NCBI RefSeq assembly: GCF_900156435.1
Contig: NZ_FTPQ01000002.1
Span: 496,001 to 560,000 of the forward strand
Length of the DNA stretch: 64,000 nt
Direction of reading: 5' to 3'
From: Microbacterium sp. RU1D
GTDB lineage: Bacteria > Actinomycetota > Actinomycetes > Actinomycetales > Microbacteriaceae
The position numbers and the translations under genes were made by a program. The first letter of the stretch is position 1, and the number at the start of each line of letters is the position of its first letter. The notes beneath the pieces are model-generated. The model was not told the origin of the DNA. It made no database searches and worked only from the letters and a program-made list of their open reading frames with translations. Of the stretch, positions 29,663-37,430 are shown in pieces.

Positions 29663-30468
29663 ACGCATCGCTTCCCTCCCCCCGCGCCGGCGCGGCGGGG
29701 GGTTCTGTTCCCGGAGCCCAGGCCATCGCGCGCGCCGCGCGCCTGTTGCGATTGGTGACCGCCGCGGGCGACGAGGGCGCGTCCGTGGGCGACCTCGCGC
29801 GCGACGCCGACCTCACCCGCCCGACCGTCCACCGTCTGCTGAGCGCGCTGCGCGTCGAGGGGCTCGTCGACCGCGACGAGGCGACCGGGCACTGGCTGCC
29901 GGGGCCGGAGCTCTATCTCATGGGAAGCGTCGCGGCATCCCGGTTCGACATCACCGCCACGGCGCGCGACATCGTGCGCTCCCTCGCCGTCCGCACGGAG
30001 GAGAGCGCGTTCCTCTCGGTGCGCCGCGGCGACGAGACCGTGTGCCTCGTGCGGGAGGACGGGAGCTTCCCGATCCGCTCGTTCGTGCTGTCGGAGGGGG
30101 TGCGCTTCCCGCTCGGCGTGGCGTCGGCGGGACTCGCGATCCTCGCTTTCCTGCCACCCCAGGATGTGGACGCGTACCTGGAGCGGCATCCCGAGCTGGC
30201 CGAGCGATGGGGCGCGTCGCACGCCCCGGCGCGCTTGCGCACCCGGATCGCCGACACGCAGGCCCGGGGCTACGCGGTCAATCCCGGATTGATCGTGGAA
30301 GGCAGCTGGGGCGTGGGAGCGGCGGTGTTCACCCGCGCGGGCGACCCGCAATGGGCGCTGAGCCTCACGGGGGTCGAGTTCCGCTTCGGCGGCGAGCGCC
30401 TCGCGGAGCTGGGGCGGATCCTGCTCGCGCACGCGCACCAACTGTCGACGCGGATCGCGGGGCGGTGA
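29656..30468 (+). CDS. IclR-family transcriptional regulator
   Basis: A 270-residue regulator. The winged helix-turn-helix is at about 25-75 (GASVGDLARDADLTRPTVHR), and the IclR effector domain follows to the C-terminus. The GTG at 29656 lies seven bases after a TAGTGT -10 box with no ribosome binding site, so the mRNA is probably leaderless. Upstream in-frame codons are unlikely because they lie inside the promoter. It is divergent from the CoA-transferase/thiolase operon and probably regulates it, as PcaR and similar proteins do. Confidence 0.9.
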   Translation: MDNASLPSPRAGAAGGSVPGAQAIARAARLLRLVTAAGDEGASVGDLARDADLTRPTVHRLLSALRVEGLVDRDEATGHWLPGPELYLMGSVAASRFDITATARDIVRSLAVRTEESAFLSVRRGDETVCLVREDGSFPIRSFVLSEGVRFPLGVASAGLAILAFLPPQDVDAYLERHPELAERWGASHAPARLRTRIADTQARGYAVNPGLIVEGSWGVGAAVFTRAGDPQWALSLTGVEFRFGGERLAELGRILLAHAHQLSTRIAGR

Positions 30469-30497
30469 CGTCGCGACGGCGCCCTTCCACCAAATAG

Positions 30498-30523
30498 ATA
30501 CCCTCGTTATATAACGGGGGTAT
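30498..30523. promoter_or_regulatory. Palindromic operator in front of the MarR gene
   Basis: ATACCCTCGTTAT and ATAACGGGGGTAT are adjacent 13-base arms, complementary except at one position. The right end overlaps TATACT (30521-30526), a good -10 box lying seven bases before the ATG. A MarR dimer bound here would block transcription of its own operon. Confidence 0.82.
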
Positions 30524-30533
30524 ACTTATCGTC

Positions 30534-31046
30534 ATGACCCGTGACGACGACCTGCAGAGACTCCTGCTCGCGGTGCACGCTCTAACCCGCATCGCGGCGC
30601 TCGACACGCAGAACGACGCCCCGGCGGCACAGTGGCGCACCCTGACGCTGCTGCGCGACCACGGCCCGCAGCGGCTGGGTGATCTGGCGACCCTGAGTCG
30701 CATCAGCCAGCCCGGCATGACGCGTCTCGTGCACCAGATGGATGCCGCGGGACTCGTCGCCCGCGCCGCCCATCCGGGTGACTCCCGCGTCAGCGTCGTC
30801 GCCGCAACGGAGGCGGGCCTCGAGGCCCTGGAGCGGTGGTACGAGCAGTTCCGCGCCGCCCTCTCGCCGCACGTCGCCGACCTCTCGGCCGACGAGTGGG
30901 AGGCGGTCGGTGTCGCCGCGGCGGCGCTGTCGTCGCGTGTCGGGATGGCACCCCACCCGTCCGTCGCGGCGGCCGCGTCCCCGGCATCCGAATCCCCATC
31001 CGGATCCGTACAGATTTCCAAGAAGCAGAAGGAGGCCGTCCGGTGA
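30534..31046 (+). CDS. MarR-family transcriptional regulator
   Basis: A 170-residue regulator with the winged-helix core GDLATLSRISQPGMTRLVHQ (about 44-63), followed by the wing AAHPGDSRVSVVAAT. The ATG at 30534 is seven bases after TATACT, so the transcript is probably leaderless. Its TGA overlaps the GTG of the MFS gene (GTGA), giving a two-gene operon under a strong palindrome. Such pairs usually encode a ligand-induced exporter and its repressor. Confidence 0.9.
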   Translation: MTRDDDLQRLLLAVHALTRIAALDTQNDAPAAQWRTLTLLRDHGPQRLGDLATLSRISQPGMTRLVHQMDAAGLVARAAHPGDSRVSVVAATEAGLEALERWYEQFRAALSPHVADLSADEWEAVGVAAAALSSRVGMAPHPSVAAAASPASESPSGSVQISKKQKEAVR

Positions 31047-32275
31047 GCACCGGTACCGCAGCAGCACCCAGTGTCTGGAAACAGCCCGCTCAAGTGTGGG
31101 CCGTCGCGTTCGCGTGCGTCGTGGCGTTCATGGGGATCGGTCTCGTCGACCCGATCCTCCCCGCCATCGCCGATTCGCTGCAGGCGACACCCGTGGAGAC
31201 CGAGTTGCTGTTCACCAGCTACCTCGTGGTGACGGGTCTCGCGATGCTCGTGACGAGCTGGATCTCCAGCCGCATCGGCGCCAAGGCCACGCTGCTGGTG
31301 GGGCTCGGGCTCATCGTCGTGTTCTCGTTCCTGTGCGCCATCAGCGGCAGCGTCGACGCCGTGATCGGCTTCCGCGCGGGGTGGGGGCTCGGTAACGCGC
31401 TCTTCATCTCGACCGCCCTCGCGACCATCGTCGGCGCCGCCTCGGGCGGCAGCTCGGCCGCGATCGTCCTGTACGAAGCCGCCCTCGGCCTCGGCATCGC
31501 CGTGGGGCCGCTGCTCGGCGGCATCCTGGGCGAGGTCAGCTGGCGCGGACCGTTCTTCGGTGTCGTGGCGCTCATGGCGATCGCGTTCGTCGCGGTGCTC
31601 GTGCTGCTGCGGGGGCCGGCCCCGGCGCGTAACCCGCTGCCGTTCAGCGCACCGTTCAAGGCGCTCGGCCGCCCGGCGCTCGCGATCCTCGCGGCCACGG
31701 CCTTGTTCTACAACATCGGCTTCTTCACCCTCCTCGCCTTCTCGCCCTTCCCGCTCGGGTTCGGGGCGATGGGCATCGGCCTGACGTTCTTCGGCTGGGG
31801 TGTCGGGCTCGCGATCACGAGCGTGTGGGTCGCCCCGATCCTCCTCCGTCGGCTCCGGCTGACGACCGTGCTGCTGATCGCGCTCCCGCTGCTGGCGGTC
31901 GACCTGCTCGTCGCCGCGTTCATCGTGTCGTCGGCCACCGCGCTGGTGGTGTGCATCATCGTCGGCGGTCTCGTGCTGGGTGTGGTGAACACCGCGCTCA
32001 CCGAGGCGGTCATGGAAGCCACCGATCTGCCGCGTTCGGTGGCGTCCTCGGCCTACTCGGCGGTGCGGTTCCTCGGCGGCGCGGTCGCCCCGCCGCTGGC
32101 CGCCCTCCTGTGGCACGCCTACGGCGCCGGCGTTCCCTACGTCATGGCCGCGGTGTCGGTCGCGATCTCGGCGGCGTGCATCCTGATCGGCCGCCGCCTG
32201 CTCGCGCACGTCGACCACAGCCACCCGGATGCCGCGGACGAAGGCGCAGCCGTGCTGGTCGGCGACGCCGCGTAA
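31043..32275 (+). CDS. MFS transporter, DHA1-type, co-transcribed with MarR
   Basis: A 410-residue transporter with about 12 hydrophobic segments. GIGLVDPILPAIADSLQAT is the D1 signature of the drug:H+ DHA1 group. The loop 2-3 motif is seen in SWISSRIGAKATLLVG. The start is GTG at 31043, with AAGGAGG seven bases upstream, overlapping the MarR stop. Function is probably export of a small molecule that also relieves the MarR repressor; the substrate cannot be read from the sequence. Confidence 0.88.
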   Translation: MSTGTAAAPSVWKQPAQVWAVAFACVVAFMGIGLVDPILPAIADSLQATPVETELLFTSYLVVTGLAMLVTSWISSRIGAKATLLVGLGLIVVFSFLCAISGSVDAVIGFRAGWGLGNALFISTALATIVGAASGGSSAAIVLYEAALGLGIAVGPLLGGILGEVSWRGPFFGVVALMAIAFVAVLVLLRGPAPARNPLPFSAPFKALGRPALAILAATALFYNIGFFTLLAFSPFPLGFGAMGIGLTFFGWGVGLAITSVWVAPILLRRLRLTTVLLIALPLLAVDLLVAAFIVSSATALVVCIIVGGLVLGVVNTALTEAVMEATDLPRSVASSAYSAVRFLGGAVAPPLAALLWHAYGAGVPYVMAAVSVAISAACILIGRRLLAHVDHSHPDAADEGAAVLVGDAA

Positions 32276-32334
32276 CGCACGCGTTCAACGACGGCCGCTC
32301 CGCGCCTCGGCGGGGGCGGCCGTTCGCGTGTCGT

Positions 32335-33249
32335 CTACGGGCCTCCGTCGCGCCGCACCTCCTCAGCGACCGCGCGCGCCCCCTCGGTGGACATGACGAT
32401 CGAGTAATGGTCGACGCCCGGAACCCGGGTCGCCGCGCGCAGTCGCGGATGGGCCCTCTCGAGTGCCAAAAGGTCGGGATACAGCGGCGGGACCTCCCCG
32501 CGCAGCCCCCGCTCGGCCGCCAGCAGCCGGGTGGGGCGTGGCATCCTTTCGAGTGCTGTCGCGATCGCCGCTCCCGTGTTCTGATCGAGCGAGTCCGCCT
32601 CGACGGTGGCGAACCGTGTTGCGGGACGCAGGTCGGGCTCATGCCCCACGAGGTCGTAGGCGAAGTAGGCGTCGAGGAGCGGATCCTCCCGGCCGGCGAA
32701 CGCCGGATGCGCGCGCCAGAAGTCTCGGTACTCGGCGACGCTGTTGAACCGCATGTCGAGTCGCGCGGCGGTCGGTCCGAGCACGTGGCGCACCGCCTCG
32801 CGCGGGTCCATCCCGACCGGCAGGTCGAGGGGCAGCCCGCCATCGACGAGCACGACCCGCTCGACCCGATCCGGATGTCGATCTGCGAGCACCGCCGCGA
32901 CGAACGCCCCCATGGAGTGGCCGACGACGATCGCGCGGTCGACACGCGAGGCGTCAAGGACGGCGGCCAGGTCGTCGGCGTGCTGCGCCAGGCCGGGGCG
33001 CCGTCGAGACGCCGCGCTGCGGCCGCGGCCGCGCAGGTCGGGGGCGATCAGCCGCGCCTCCGTCTCGCGGGCGACCCACGCCCATGCGAGGTGCGACGCG
33101 GTGACCCCGTGCACGAGCAGCCACGGCACGCCCTCGGCATCCGGATGCCATTCGCTGAGGCGCAGGGCACCTCCGGTGACGGGGACGTCGGTGGTCACGT
33201 GCTCCTGCGCGGGTGTTGAGAACGCGTCGTCGTTGCGGTCGGCGGGCAT
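32335..33249 (-). CDS. Alpha/beta hydrolase
   Basis: A 304-residue hydrolase. The nucleophile Ser112 is in VVGHSMGAF. LLVHGVTASH gives the oxyanion-hole HG motif, and the probable catalytic His281 is in PGVDHYSIVM near the C-terminus. The lid region (about 140-230) is helical. The ATG at 33249 begins MPADRNDDAF and lacks a strong ribosome binding site. A run of 20 cytosines on the coding strand ends 21 bases before the start, so its expression may switch with tract length. Substrate unknown. Confidence 0.85.
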   Translation of the reverse strand: MPADRNDDAFSTPAQEHVTTDVPVTGGALRLSEWHPDAEGVPWLLVHGVTASHLAWAWVARETEARLIAPDLRGRGRSAASRRRPGLAQHADDLAAVLDASRVDRAIVVGHSMGAFVAAVLADRHPDRVERVVLVDGGLPLDLPVGMDPREAVRHVLGPTAARLDMRFNSVAEYRDFWRAHPAFAGREDPLLDAYFAYDLVGHEPDLRPATRFATVEADSLDQNTGAAIATALERMPRPTRLLAAERGLRGEVPPLYPDLLALERAHPRLRAATRVPGVDHYSIVMSTEGARAVAEEVRRDGGP

Positions 33250-33270
33250 GCAGGAATGGTCGCACGATGC

Positions 33271-33290
33271 GGGGGGGGGGGGGGGGGGGG
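33271..33290. repeat. Poly-G tract of 20 bases in front of the hydrolase gene
   Basis: Twenty consecutive G on the plus strand (C on the coding strand of the hydrolase) lie 21 bases before its start codon. No other homopolymer in the window comes close. Such tracts change length by slippage and alter promoter spacing or leader length. Confidence 0.9.
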
Positions 33291-33547
33291 CGCGGACGCC
33301 GGGGTGTGGAGAACGTTGGGGCTGGCGGTCCCGCGCGGCGCTGGCGTGCGTGTTCACGGGCCCGAGACGGGCAGGCCAGCTCGCCGTGAGAATTTCCCAC
33401 AGCGGCGCGGCCGTCGTGCTCGGCGGTGTCGCGGAACCGTTCTCGCACGACGGCAGACCAGCCGGGCTCGGCGGTGTCACCACGCACGATTCGACCGTGC
33501 GATCGGGCCTTTCCGGCGATGTCGGAGGTCGGCGTTAGCGTTCGGAT

Positions 33548-34342
33548 ATGAACACTTCCGTCGCTGAGACCGGCCGGTGGTCCCCGGTCTCACGGACCGG
33601 CGCGCTTCGCGTCGGCGCTCTCGCGGCGCAGGCCCTTTCAGCGGCGATCCACCGCGATACCCCGCCCCCGACCGTCGACGACCTCGACGCGCGGGCTGGC
33701 AGTGCCTGGGCGATCGAGGTCGGACTTCTCGAGCCGGTTTTCGGCGACGAGGAATCGTCTGCCGACATCGGCGTCTCCAGTCATGACTTCTGGCTCGAGC
33801 CGTGGCCTTCCGCCGGGCACGCACAGGCCGACGAGGGCAGCGCGGGTCGCGAAGCCGGCACCAGGACCCCGACCACGCCACGATCGGAGAATTCATCCGA
33901 CCCCCGTGACGTCGCCGATGCCCGGCTCCGTTCTCTCGAGGCGGCCTCCGTCGAGCGACGCCGCCACACCGCCGAGGAGTACCGCCTCATCGCCATGGTC
34001 CTTCGCGACGCCGCCGTCGCTCCAGAACCGTGGGTCGGCGCCGACCCGGCCCTCGACGCCGCGTGGGCCGATGGGCGACGCCGGCGTATCGCGGCCGTCC
34101 GCCGCGAGGCGTTCACCCCTGGGTCACGAGGTCGGGGTCGATCCGCCGCCCTGCTGAAACTCGGTGCGTCGAGCAGAAGTGGCTCAGACACGGTGCGTCG
34201 AGCAGAACTGGCTCAGACACGGTGCGTCGAGCAGAACTGGCTCAGGCAGGGCGTGCCGAGCAGAACTGGCTCAGACAGGGCGTGCCGAGCAGAACTGGCT
34301 CAGGCAGGGCGTGCCGAGCGGAACCCGGCTCAGACACGGTGA
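33548..34342 (+). CDS. Probable truncated DUF222/HNH-endonuclease-like protein with repeat-encoded tail
   Basis: A 264-residue frame. Residues about 115-195 (DARLRSLEAASVERRRHTAE, then AWADGRRRRIAAVRREAF) resemble the N-terminal part of actinobacterial DUF222 proteins that normally continue into a 13E12 and HNH nuclease region. Here the frame instead runs into six 29-base repeats that encode a shifting SSRTGSD/RAELAQ pattern, then stops. No HNH motif is present. The ATG lies six bases after TAGCGT. It is probably a damaged gene; whether a protein is made is uncertain. Confidence 0.5.
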   Translation: MNTSVAETGRWSPVSRTGALRVGALAAQALSAAIHRDTPPPTVDDLDARAGSAWAIEVGLLEPVFGDEESSADIGVSSHDFWLEPWPSAGHAQADEGSAGREAGTRTPTTPRSENSSDPRDVADARLRSLEAASVERRRHTAEEYRLIAMVLRDAAVAPEPWVGADPALDAAWADGRRRRIAAVRREAFTPGSRGRGRSAALLKLGASSRSGSDTVRRAELAQTRCVEQNWLRQGVPSRTGSDRACRAELAQAGRAERNPAQTR

Positions 34343-34343
34343 G
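34162..34343 (+). repeat. 29-bp tandem repeat array (six units)
   Basis: Units at 34162, 34191, 34220, 34249, 34278 and 34307 share the core GAGCAGAACTGGCTCAG. Three early units start CGGTGCGTC and three late ones GGGCGTGCC, and the last unit has a one-base insertion. The array forms the 3' end of the DUF222-like frame, and its partial seventh unit supplies the stop codon. No spacers lie between units. Confidence 0.95.
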
Positions 34344-34413
34344 CCCGTGATGCCACGCATTCATCCTTTGAGCCTGGCACCCCGCGCCCCGCATCCCCGC
34401 GCGCGCAGCCCCG

Positions 34414-34947
34414 TCAGATCTCCGCACCGCGAACCTCCGCGACCCGCGTCACCAGCACGTCCCAGAACTGAGCGAAGCGCGCGTTCCACGGCGTGGCGAA
34501 GAGACCGTCCTGCCACCGTCGCCGCACCTCGTCGAGCGTGGCCCATTCGGCATCCAGGACCTCTTCGGGATCGATCCGCGGCGCCGGCTCCCCCTCGACG
34601 GCGGCCGCCCAGAGATCGAAGAGAGCGCGCTCCTCCACGACGCGGCCGACGAGCACGAGATCATCCGGCGCGAGGGTGATCCCCACCTCCTCGTCGACCT
34701 CGCGAACAGCCCCGCGGCGGCTGGACTCGCCCCGTAGCGCGCTCCCCGCCGGGAACTCCCACGCCAGGGGATAGTCCTTCCCCTCCGCGCGCCTGCTCAC
34801 CAGCACCCGCCCGGTGCCGGACACGATGCACACGGAAGCCACGATGTGGAACGAGCCGGCCGGCACCGGCCCGTCGCCGCGGCGGTGGAGGCCACCGGTC
34901 GGCGTGCCCTGCACGTCGGTCACGTCCCAGATCTCGTCGTCGGCCAT
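34414..34947 (-). CDS. Nudix hydrolase
   Basis: A 177-residue phosphohydrolase. The Nudix box is complete: G68, E74, R82-E83, E86-E87 and G89 in GSALRGESSRRGAVREVDEE plus VGI. SHF-type flanking strands surround it. Substrates of the family are nucleoside diphosphates linked to another moiety; this one is not further assignable, although the R-x-A-EGKDYP segment and acidic insert are seen in MutT-like or isopentenyl-type members. The ATG at 34947 starts MADDEIWDVTD. It stands alone, divergent from nothing obvious. Confidence 0.9.
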   Translation of the reverse strand: MADDEIWDVTDVQGTPTGGLHRRGDGPVPAGSFHIVASVCIVSGTGRVLVSRRAEGKDYPLAWEFPAGSALRGESSRRGAVREVDEEVGITLAPDDLVLVGRVVEERALFDLWAAAVEGEPAPRIDPEEVLDAEWATLDEVRRRWQDGLFATPWNARFAQFWDVLVTRVAEVRGAEI

Positions 34948-35223
34948 GTCGCTTCCCCGATCCTGGCGCGCGGAATGCGCGCAATGCGTCCATCCTGCTC
35001 ACCGTCCGGCGCGCGGGCGCGCATCGCCCCGGGGATGCGCAGGATCCGGTCCGCGCACACCTGCTCGTGCCCGCGCCGAGGGTCACGGGCTGCACACCGC
35101 CTCCGCCGGAACCGCAGAAAGATCGCCACGAAATGAGCGAGGTCGCATGCAGCCTTCTCACCCGCGGGCGACTCCTCCGGGAATGCACCCGCGTCGGCGA
35201 AAAGCGGCCCGCGTGGAGAACGC
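34948..35223. other. Gene-free stretch between the Nudix gene and tRNA-Lys
   Basis: About 275 bases with no convincing frame on either strand. I see no repeat or RNA structure until the terminator hairpin at 35224. It presumably holds the Nudix promoter. Confidence 0.45.
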
Positions 35224-35261
35224 GATATCCCCTCCACACGCGATGCGGTGAAGGGGATCTC
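35224..35261 (-). terminator. Terminator after tRNA-Lys
   Basis: GATATCCCCT and AGGGGATCTC pair with one mismatch around an inner CACGC/GCGGTG stem, starting six bases beyond the encoded CCA of the tRNA. Confidence 0.7.
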
Positions 35262-35266
35262 GAAGG

Positions 35267-35342
35267 TGGTGCACCCCCTGGGACTTGAACCCAGAACCCA
35301 CTGATTAAGAGTCAGTTGCTCTGCCGATTGAGCTAGAGGTGC
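35267..35342 (-). tRNA. tRNA-Lys (anticodon CTT), CCA encoded
   Basis: The minus strand starts GCACCTC, pairing with GGGGTGC. The anticodon loop contains CTT in GACTCTTAATC, and the T arm has GGTTCAAGTCC. Discriminator A at 35270 is followed by an encoded CCA (35269-35267). A hairpin terminator follows. Confidence 0.96.
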
Positions 35343-35445
35343 GTTCCGTTCGGCCGGAGTTTCGCTCTCCGCGCCGAGGAATGACATTACCAGGGGTGAC
35401 ACGACCACACCAAATCGAGCCAGGAACGCCGGTTATCCTGGTGCC

Positions 35446-36270
35446 GTGTCCCGCATCGAAGAGCCCGCCGCGACCCCCGCGGACCCGACCGACGATCTCG
35501 CACTCGCCCTCCGCTTGGCCGATGCCGCCGACGCGGTCGCCATGCAGCGTTTCGACGCCGTCGATCTGCGCATCGACACCAAGCCCGACCGCACGCACGT
35601 CACCGAGGCCGACCTCGCCACCGAGCGCGCCATCCGCGAGATCCTGGATGCCGAGCGCCCCGCCGACGGGATCCTGGGCGAGGAGTACGGCAGCTCCGGC
35701 GACACCTCCCGACGCTGGGTGATCGACCCCATCGACGGCACACACAACTACATGCGCGGCATCCCCGTGTGGGCGACGCTGATCGCCCTCACCGTCGACG
35801 GCGTCCCCACCGTGGGTGTGGTGAGCCAGCCCGCGATCGGCCGCCGCTGGTGGGCCGCGACGGGACAGGGCGCCTGGACGACCACCGCCACCGGGGACAC
35901 CCGCCGCATCCAGGTGTCCGAGATCGACGACCTCGCGGCCTCGAGCATCAGCTTCCAGAGCATCGAGCAGTGGGACGACGTCGACCTCGTTTCCACGCTC
36001 GAGCGCCTCGCCCGCGCCGTCTGGCGCGACCGCGCTTACGGCGACGCCCTGCCATACATGTGGCTCGCCGAGGGGCGGCTCGAACTGGTCGCCGAGTTCG
36101 GCGTGAAGGAGTATGACATCGCGGCGATCGCGCCCATCGTGCGCGAGGCCGGCGGACGCTTCACCGCGTTCGACGGAACCGACCGCCTGGATGCCGAGTC
36201 CTCGGTGGCCACGAACGGTGTGCTGCACGACGCGTTCCTCGCGCTGCTGCACGAGGGAGACGGATCGTGA
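35446..36270 (+). CDS. hisN: Histidinol-phosphatase, inositol-monophosphatase family
   Basis: A 274-residue Mg-dependent phosphatase. GEEYG at 78-82 and DPIDGTHNY at 94-102 give the metal ligands Glu79/80, Asp94 and Asp97. KEYDIAAIAPIVREAGG is the C-terminal family motif, with Asp. In actinobacteria this subfamily removes phosphate from histidinol phosphate; inositol monophosphatase is the alternative. The start is GTG at 35446, six bases after TATCCT with no ribosome binding site, so probably leaderless. Its TGA overlaps the next gene's GTG. Confidence 0.87.
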   Translation: MSRIEEPAATPADPTDDLALALRLADAADAVAMQRFDAVDLRIDTKPDRTHVTEADLATERAIREILDAERPADGILGEEYGSSGDTSRRWVIDPIDGTHNYMRGIPVWATLIALTVDGVPTVGVVSQPAIGRRWWAATGQGAWTTTATGDTRRIQVSEIDDLAASSISFQSIEQWDDVDLVSTLERLARAVWRDRAYGDALPYMWLAEGRLELVAEFGVKEYDIAAIAPIVREAGGRFTAFDGTDRLDAESSVATNGVLHDAFLALLHEGDGS

Positions 36271-36887
36271 TGACTCGCTCCACCACCGAAACACCCATCC
36301 GACCCCCTCGCTCGCGCGTCTCCGCGATCGCGATCGTCGGTGTCGTCGCGACCCTGGCGCTGGCGGGCTGCACGTCGCCCGCTCCTGCCCCCGCGACCGC
36401 GGGTGACCAGCCGACGCCGACCGCCGCCGCACCGGACGCGTCGACTTCGGAGCCGTCGGCTTCGCCCACCGCCGAGGAGACTCCCCCGCCCGACCCCACG
36501 TGCGAGAACATCATCCCGCAGGCCACCGCCGACGATTTCCGGAGCATCGGCTGGACGTCGCAGGAGGATGAGTTCCGCATCGGCGCCACGGCGCTCGACG
36601 ACGGCATCCAGTGCAAGTGGGGCGACACGAAGATCGCCTCCGACCGTGTGCAGATCTTCGGCTGGGCGCCGATCGACGACGACACCGCGCGCTCGGCGCA
36701 GAAAGATCTCGTCGCGGCCGGCTGGAAAGTCGAGAAGGATGCCGACGGCACCTACGTCACCGAGAATCCCGAGTGGCTGAACGGGCGGGGCGCCGACGGC
36801 TACGGCCTGACGTACTTCTTCGGCGACGGCTTCGTGAAGCTCGCCGACACCCGGCAGAGCCTCATCCTCGTCCAGACCCCGCGTTAG
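36267..36887 (+). CDS. Putative lipoprotein of unknown function
   Basis: A 206-residue exported protein. A basic N-terminus and hydrophobic stretch (AIAIVGVVATLALAGC) end in a lipobox cysteine at about 35. A Pro/Ala/Ser linker follows, then a folded domain with Trp/Asp-rich segments (GWTSQEDEFRIG, then IFGWAPIDDDTARSAQ). I recognise no family. The GTG start overlaps the hisN stop (GTGATG), so it is coupled to hisN; an ATG one codon later is equally possible. Likely anchored to the outer face of the membrane. Confidence 0.78.
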   Translation: MMTRSTTETPIRPPRSRVSAIAIVGVVATLALAGCTSPAPAPATAGDQPTPTAAAPDASTSEPSASPTAEETPPPDPTCENIIPQATADDFRSIGWTSQEDEFRIGATALDDGIQCKWGDTKIASDRVQIFGWAPIDDDTARSAQKDLVAAGWKVEKDADGTYVTENPEWLNGRGADGYGLTYFFGDGFVKLADTRQSLILVQTPR

Positions 36888-36890
36888 CCC

Positions 36891-37047
36891 GGCCGATCGC
36901 CGGCCCGGTCCGCCGTCACCGGCACGGGTGGCGAACCGGCAGCCCGCGCGGCCGGTCGCCGGCCCGGTTCGCCGTCACCGGCACGGGTGGCGAACCGGCA
37001 GCCCGCGCGGTCGGTCGTCGGCTCGGCCCGCCGTCACCGGTACGGGT
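36891..37047. repeat. 59-bp tandem repeat, about 2.7 copies
   Basis: Units begin at 36891 and 36950, with a partial one at 37009. Each contains CGCCGTCACCGGCACGGGTG and GCGAACCGGCAGCCCGCG. The last partial copy runs into the 3' end of the convergent 98-residue gene, whose stop lies inside it. Confidence 0.92.
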
Positions 37048-37330
37048 TGCGTGCCTCCGCGTCGCGCGCCGCCGAGAACCCCTCGTCCCACGCGTCGCCC
37101 CGCGCCTCCACGTCCCGCCAGAAGGCGTCGGCCTGCAGCACCCGTTGCGCGAACGCGACCCAGTCCGTCCAGCCGGCCGTGACGGTGCCGGTCCCGCCTT
37201 CAGCGCCCCCGGTTCCGGATGCCGCGCCGTCCCGGCCGCGCTCCTGCACGGCGGTCCATGTGGACGCGTCGGGCGTCGGGAGGAGGTGGAACGGACCGAC
37301 GTCGATGCGGAGGGCGCGGGGATCTGGCAT
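37034..37330 (-). CDS. Small hypothetical protein (98 aa)
   Basis: The frame reads MPDPRALRIDVGPFHLLPTP and continues with a Trp/Ala/Asp-rich, soluble-looking sequence ending EARNPYR. Residues 36-50 are a Gly/Ala/Thr linker. No motif or family recognised. The last codons lie in a partial copy of the 59-bp repeat, so the C-terminus may have been altered by repeat formation. There is no clear ribosome binding site before the ATG at 37330. Confidence 0.6.
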   Translation of the reverse strand: MPDPRALRIDVGPFHLLPTPDASTWTAVQERGRDGAASGTGGAEGGTGTVTAGWTDWVAFAQRVLQADAFWRDVEARGDAWDEGFSAARDAEARNPYR

Positions 37331-37430
37331 CCCTCGACGCTAGGCGGCGTCGACGTGTCGGGGCAACGCTCCCCGCGGGCGCCGCGCTCCCGGCACGGGC
37401 GGTGCACGCTCTCGCGTAGGCTCGATCCTC

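Noticed and set aside
33271..33290. Assembly padding instead of a genuine G tract
   Set aside because: It cannot be excluded, but flanking sequence is continuous and the hydrolase leader lies intact on one side. It is reported as a finding with the read check stated.
34162..34343. CRISPR array
   Set aside because: The 29-bp units are contiguous with no unique spacers, and no cas gene is present. The same applies to the 17-, 19- and 59-bp arrays.
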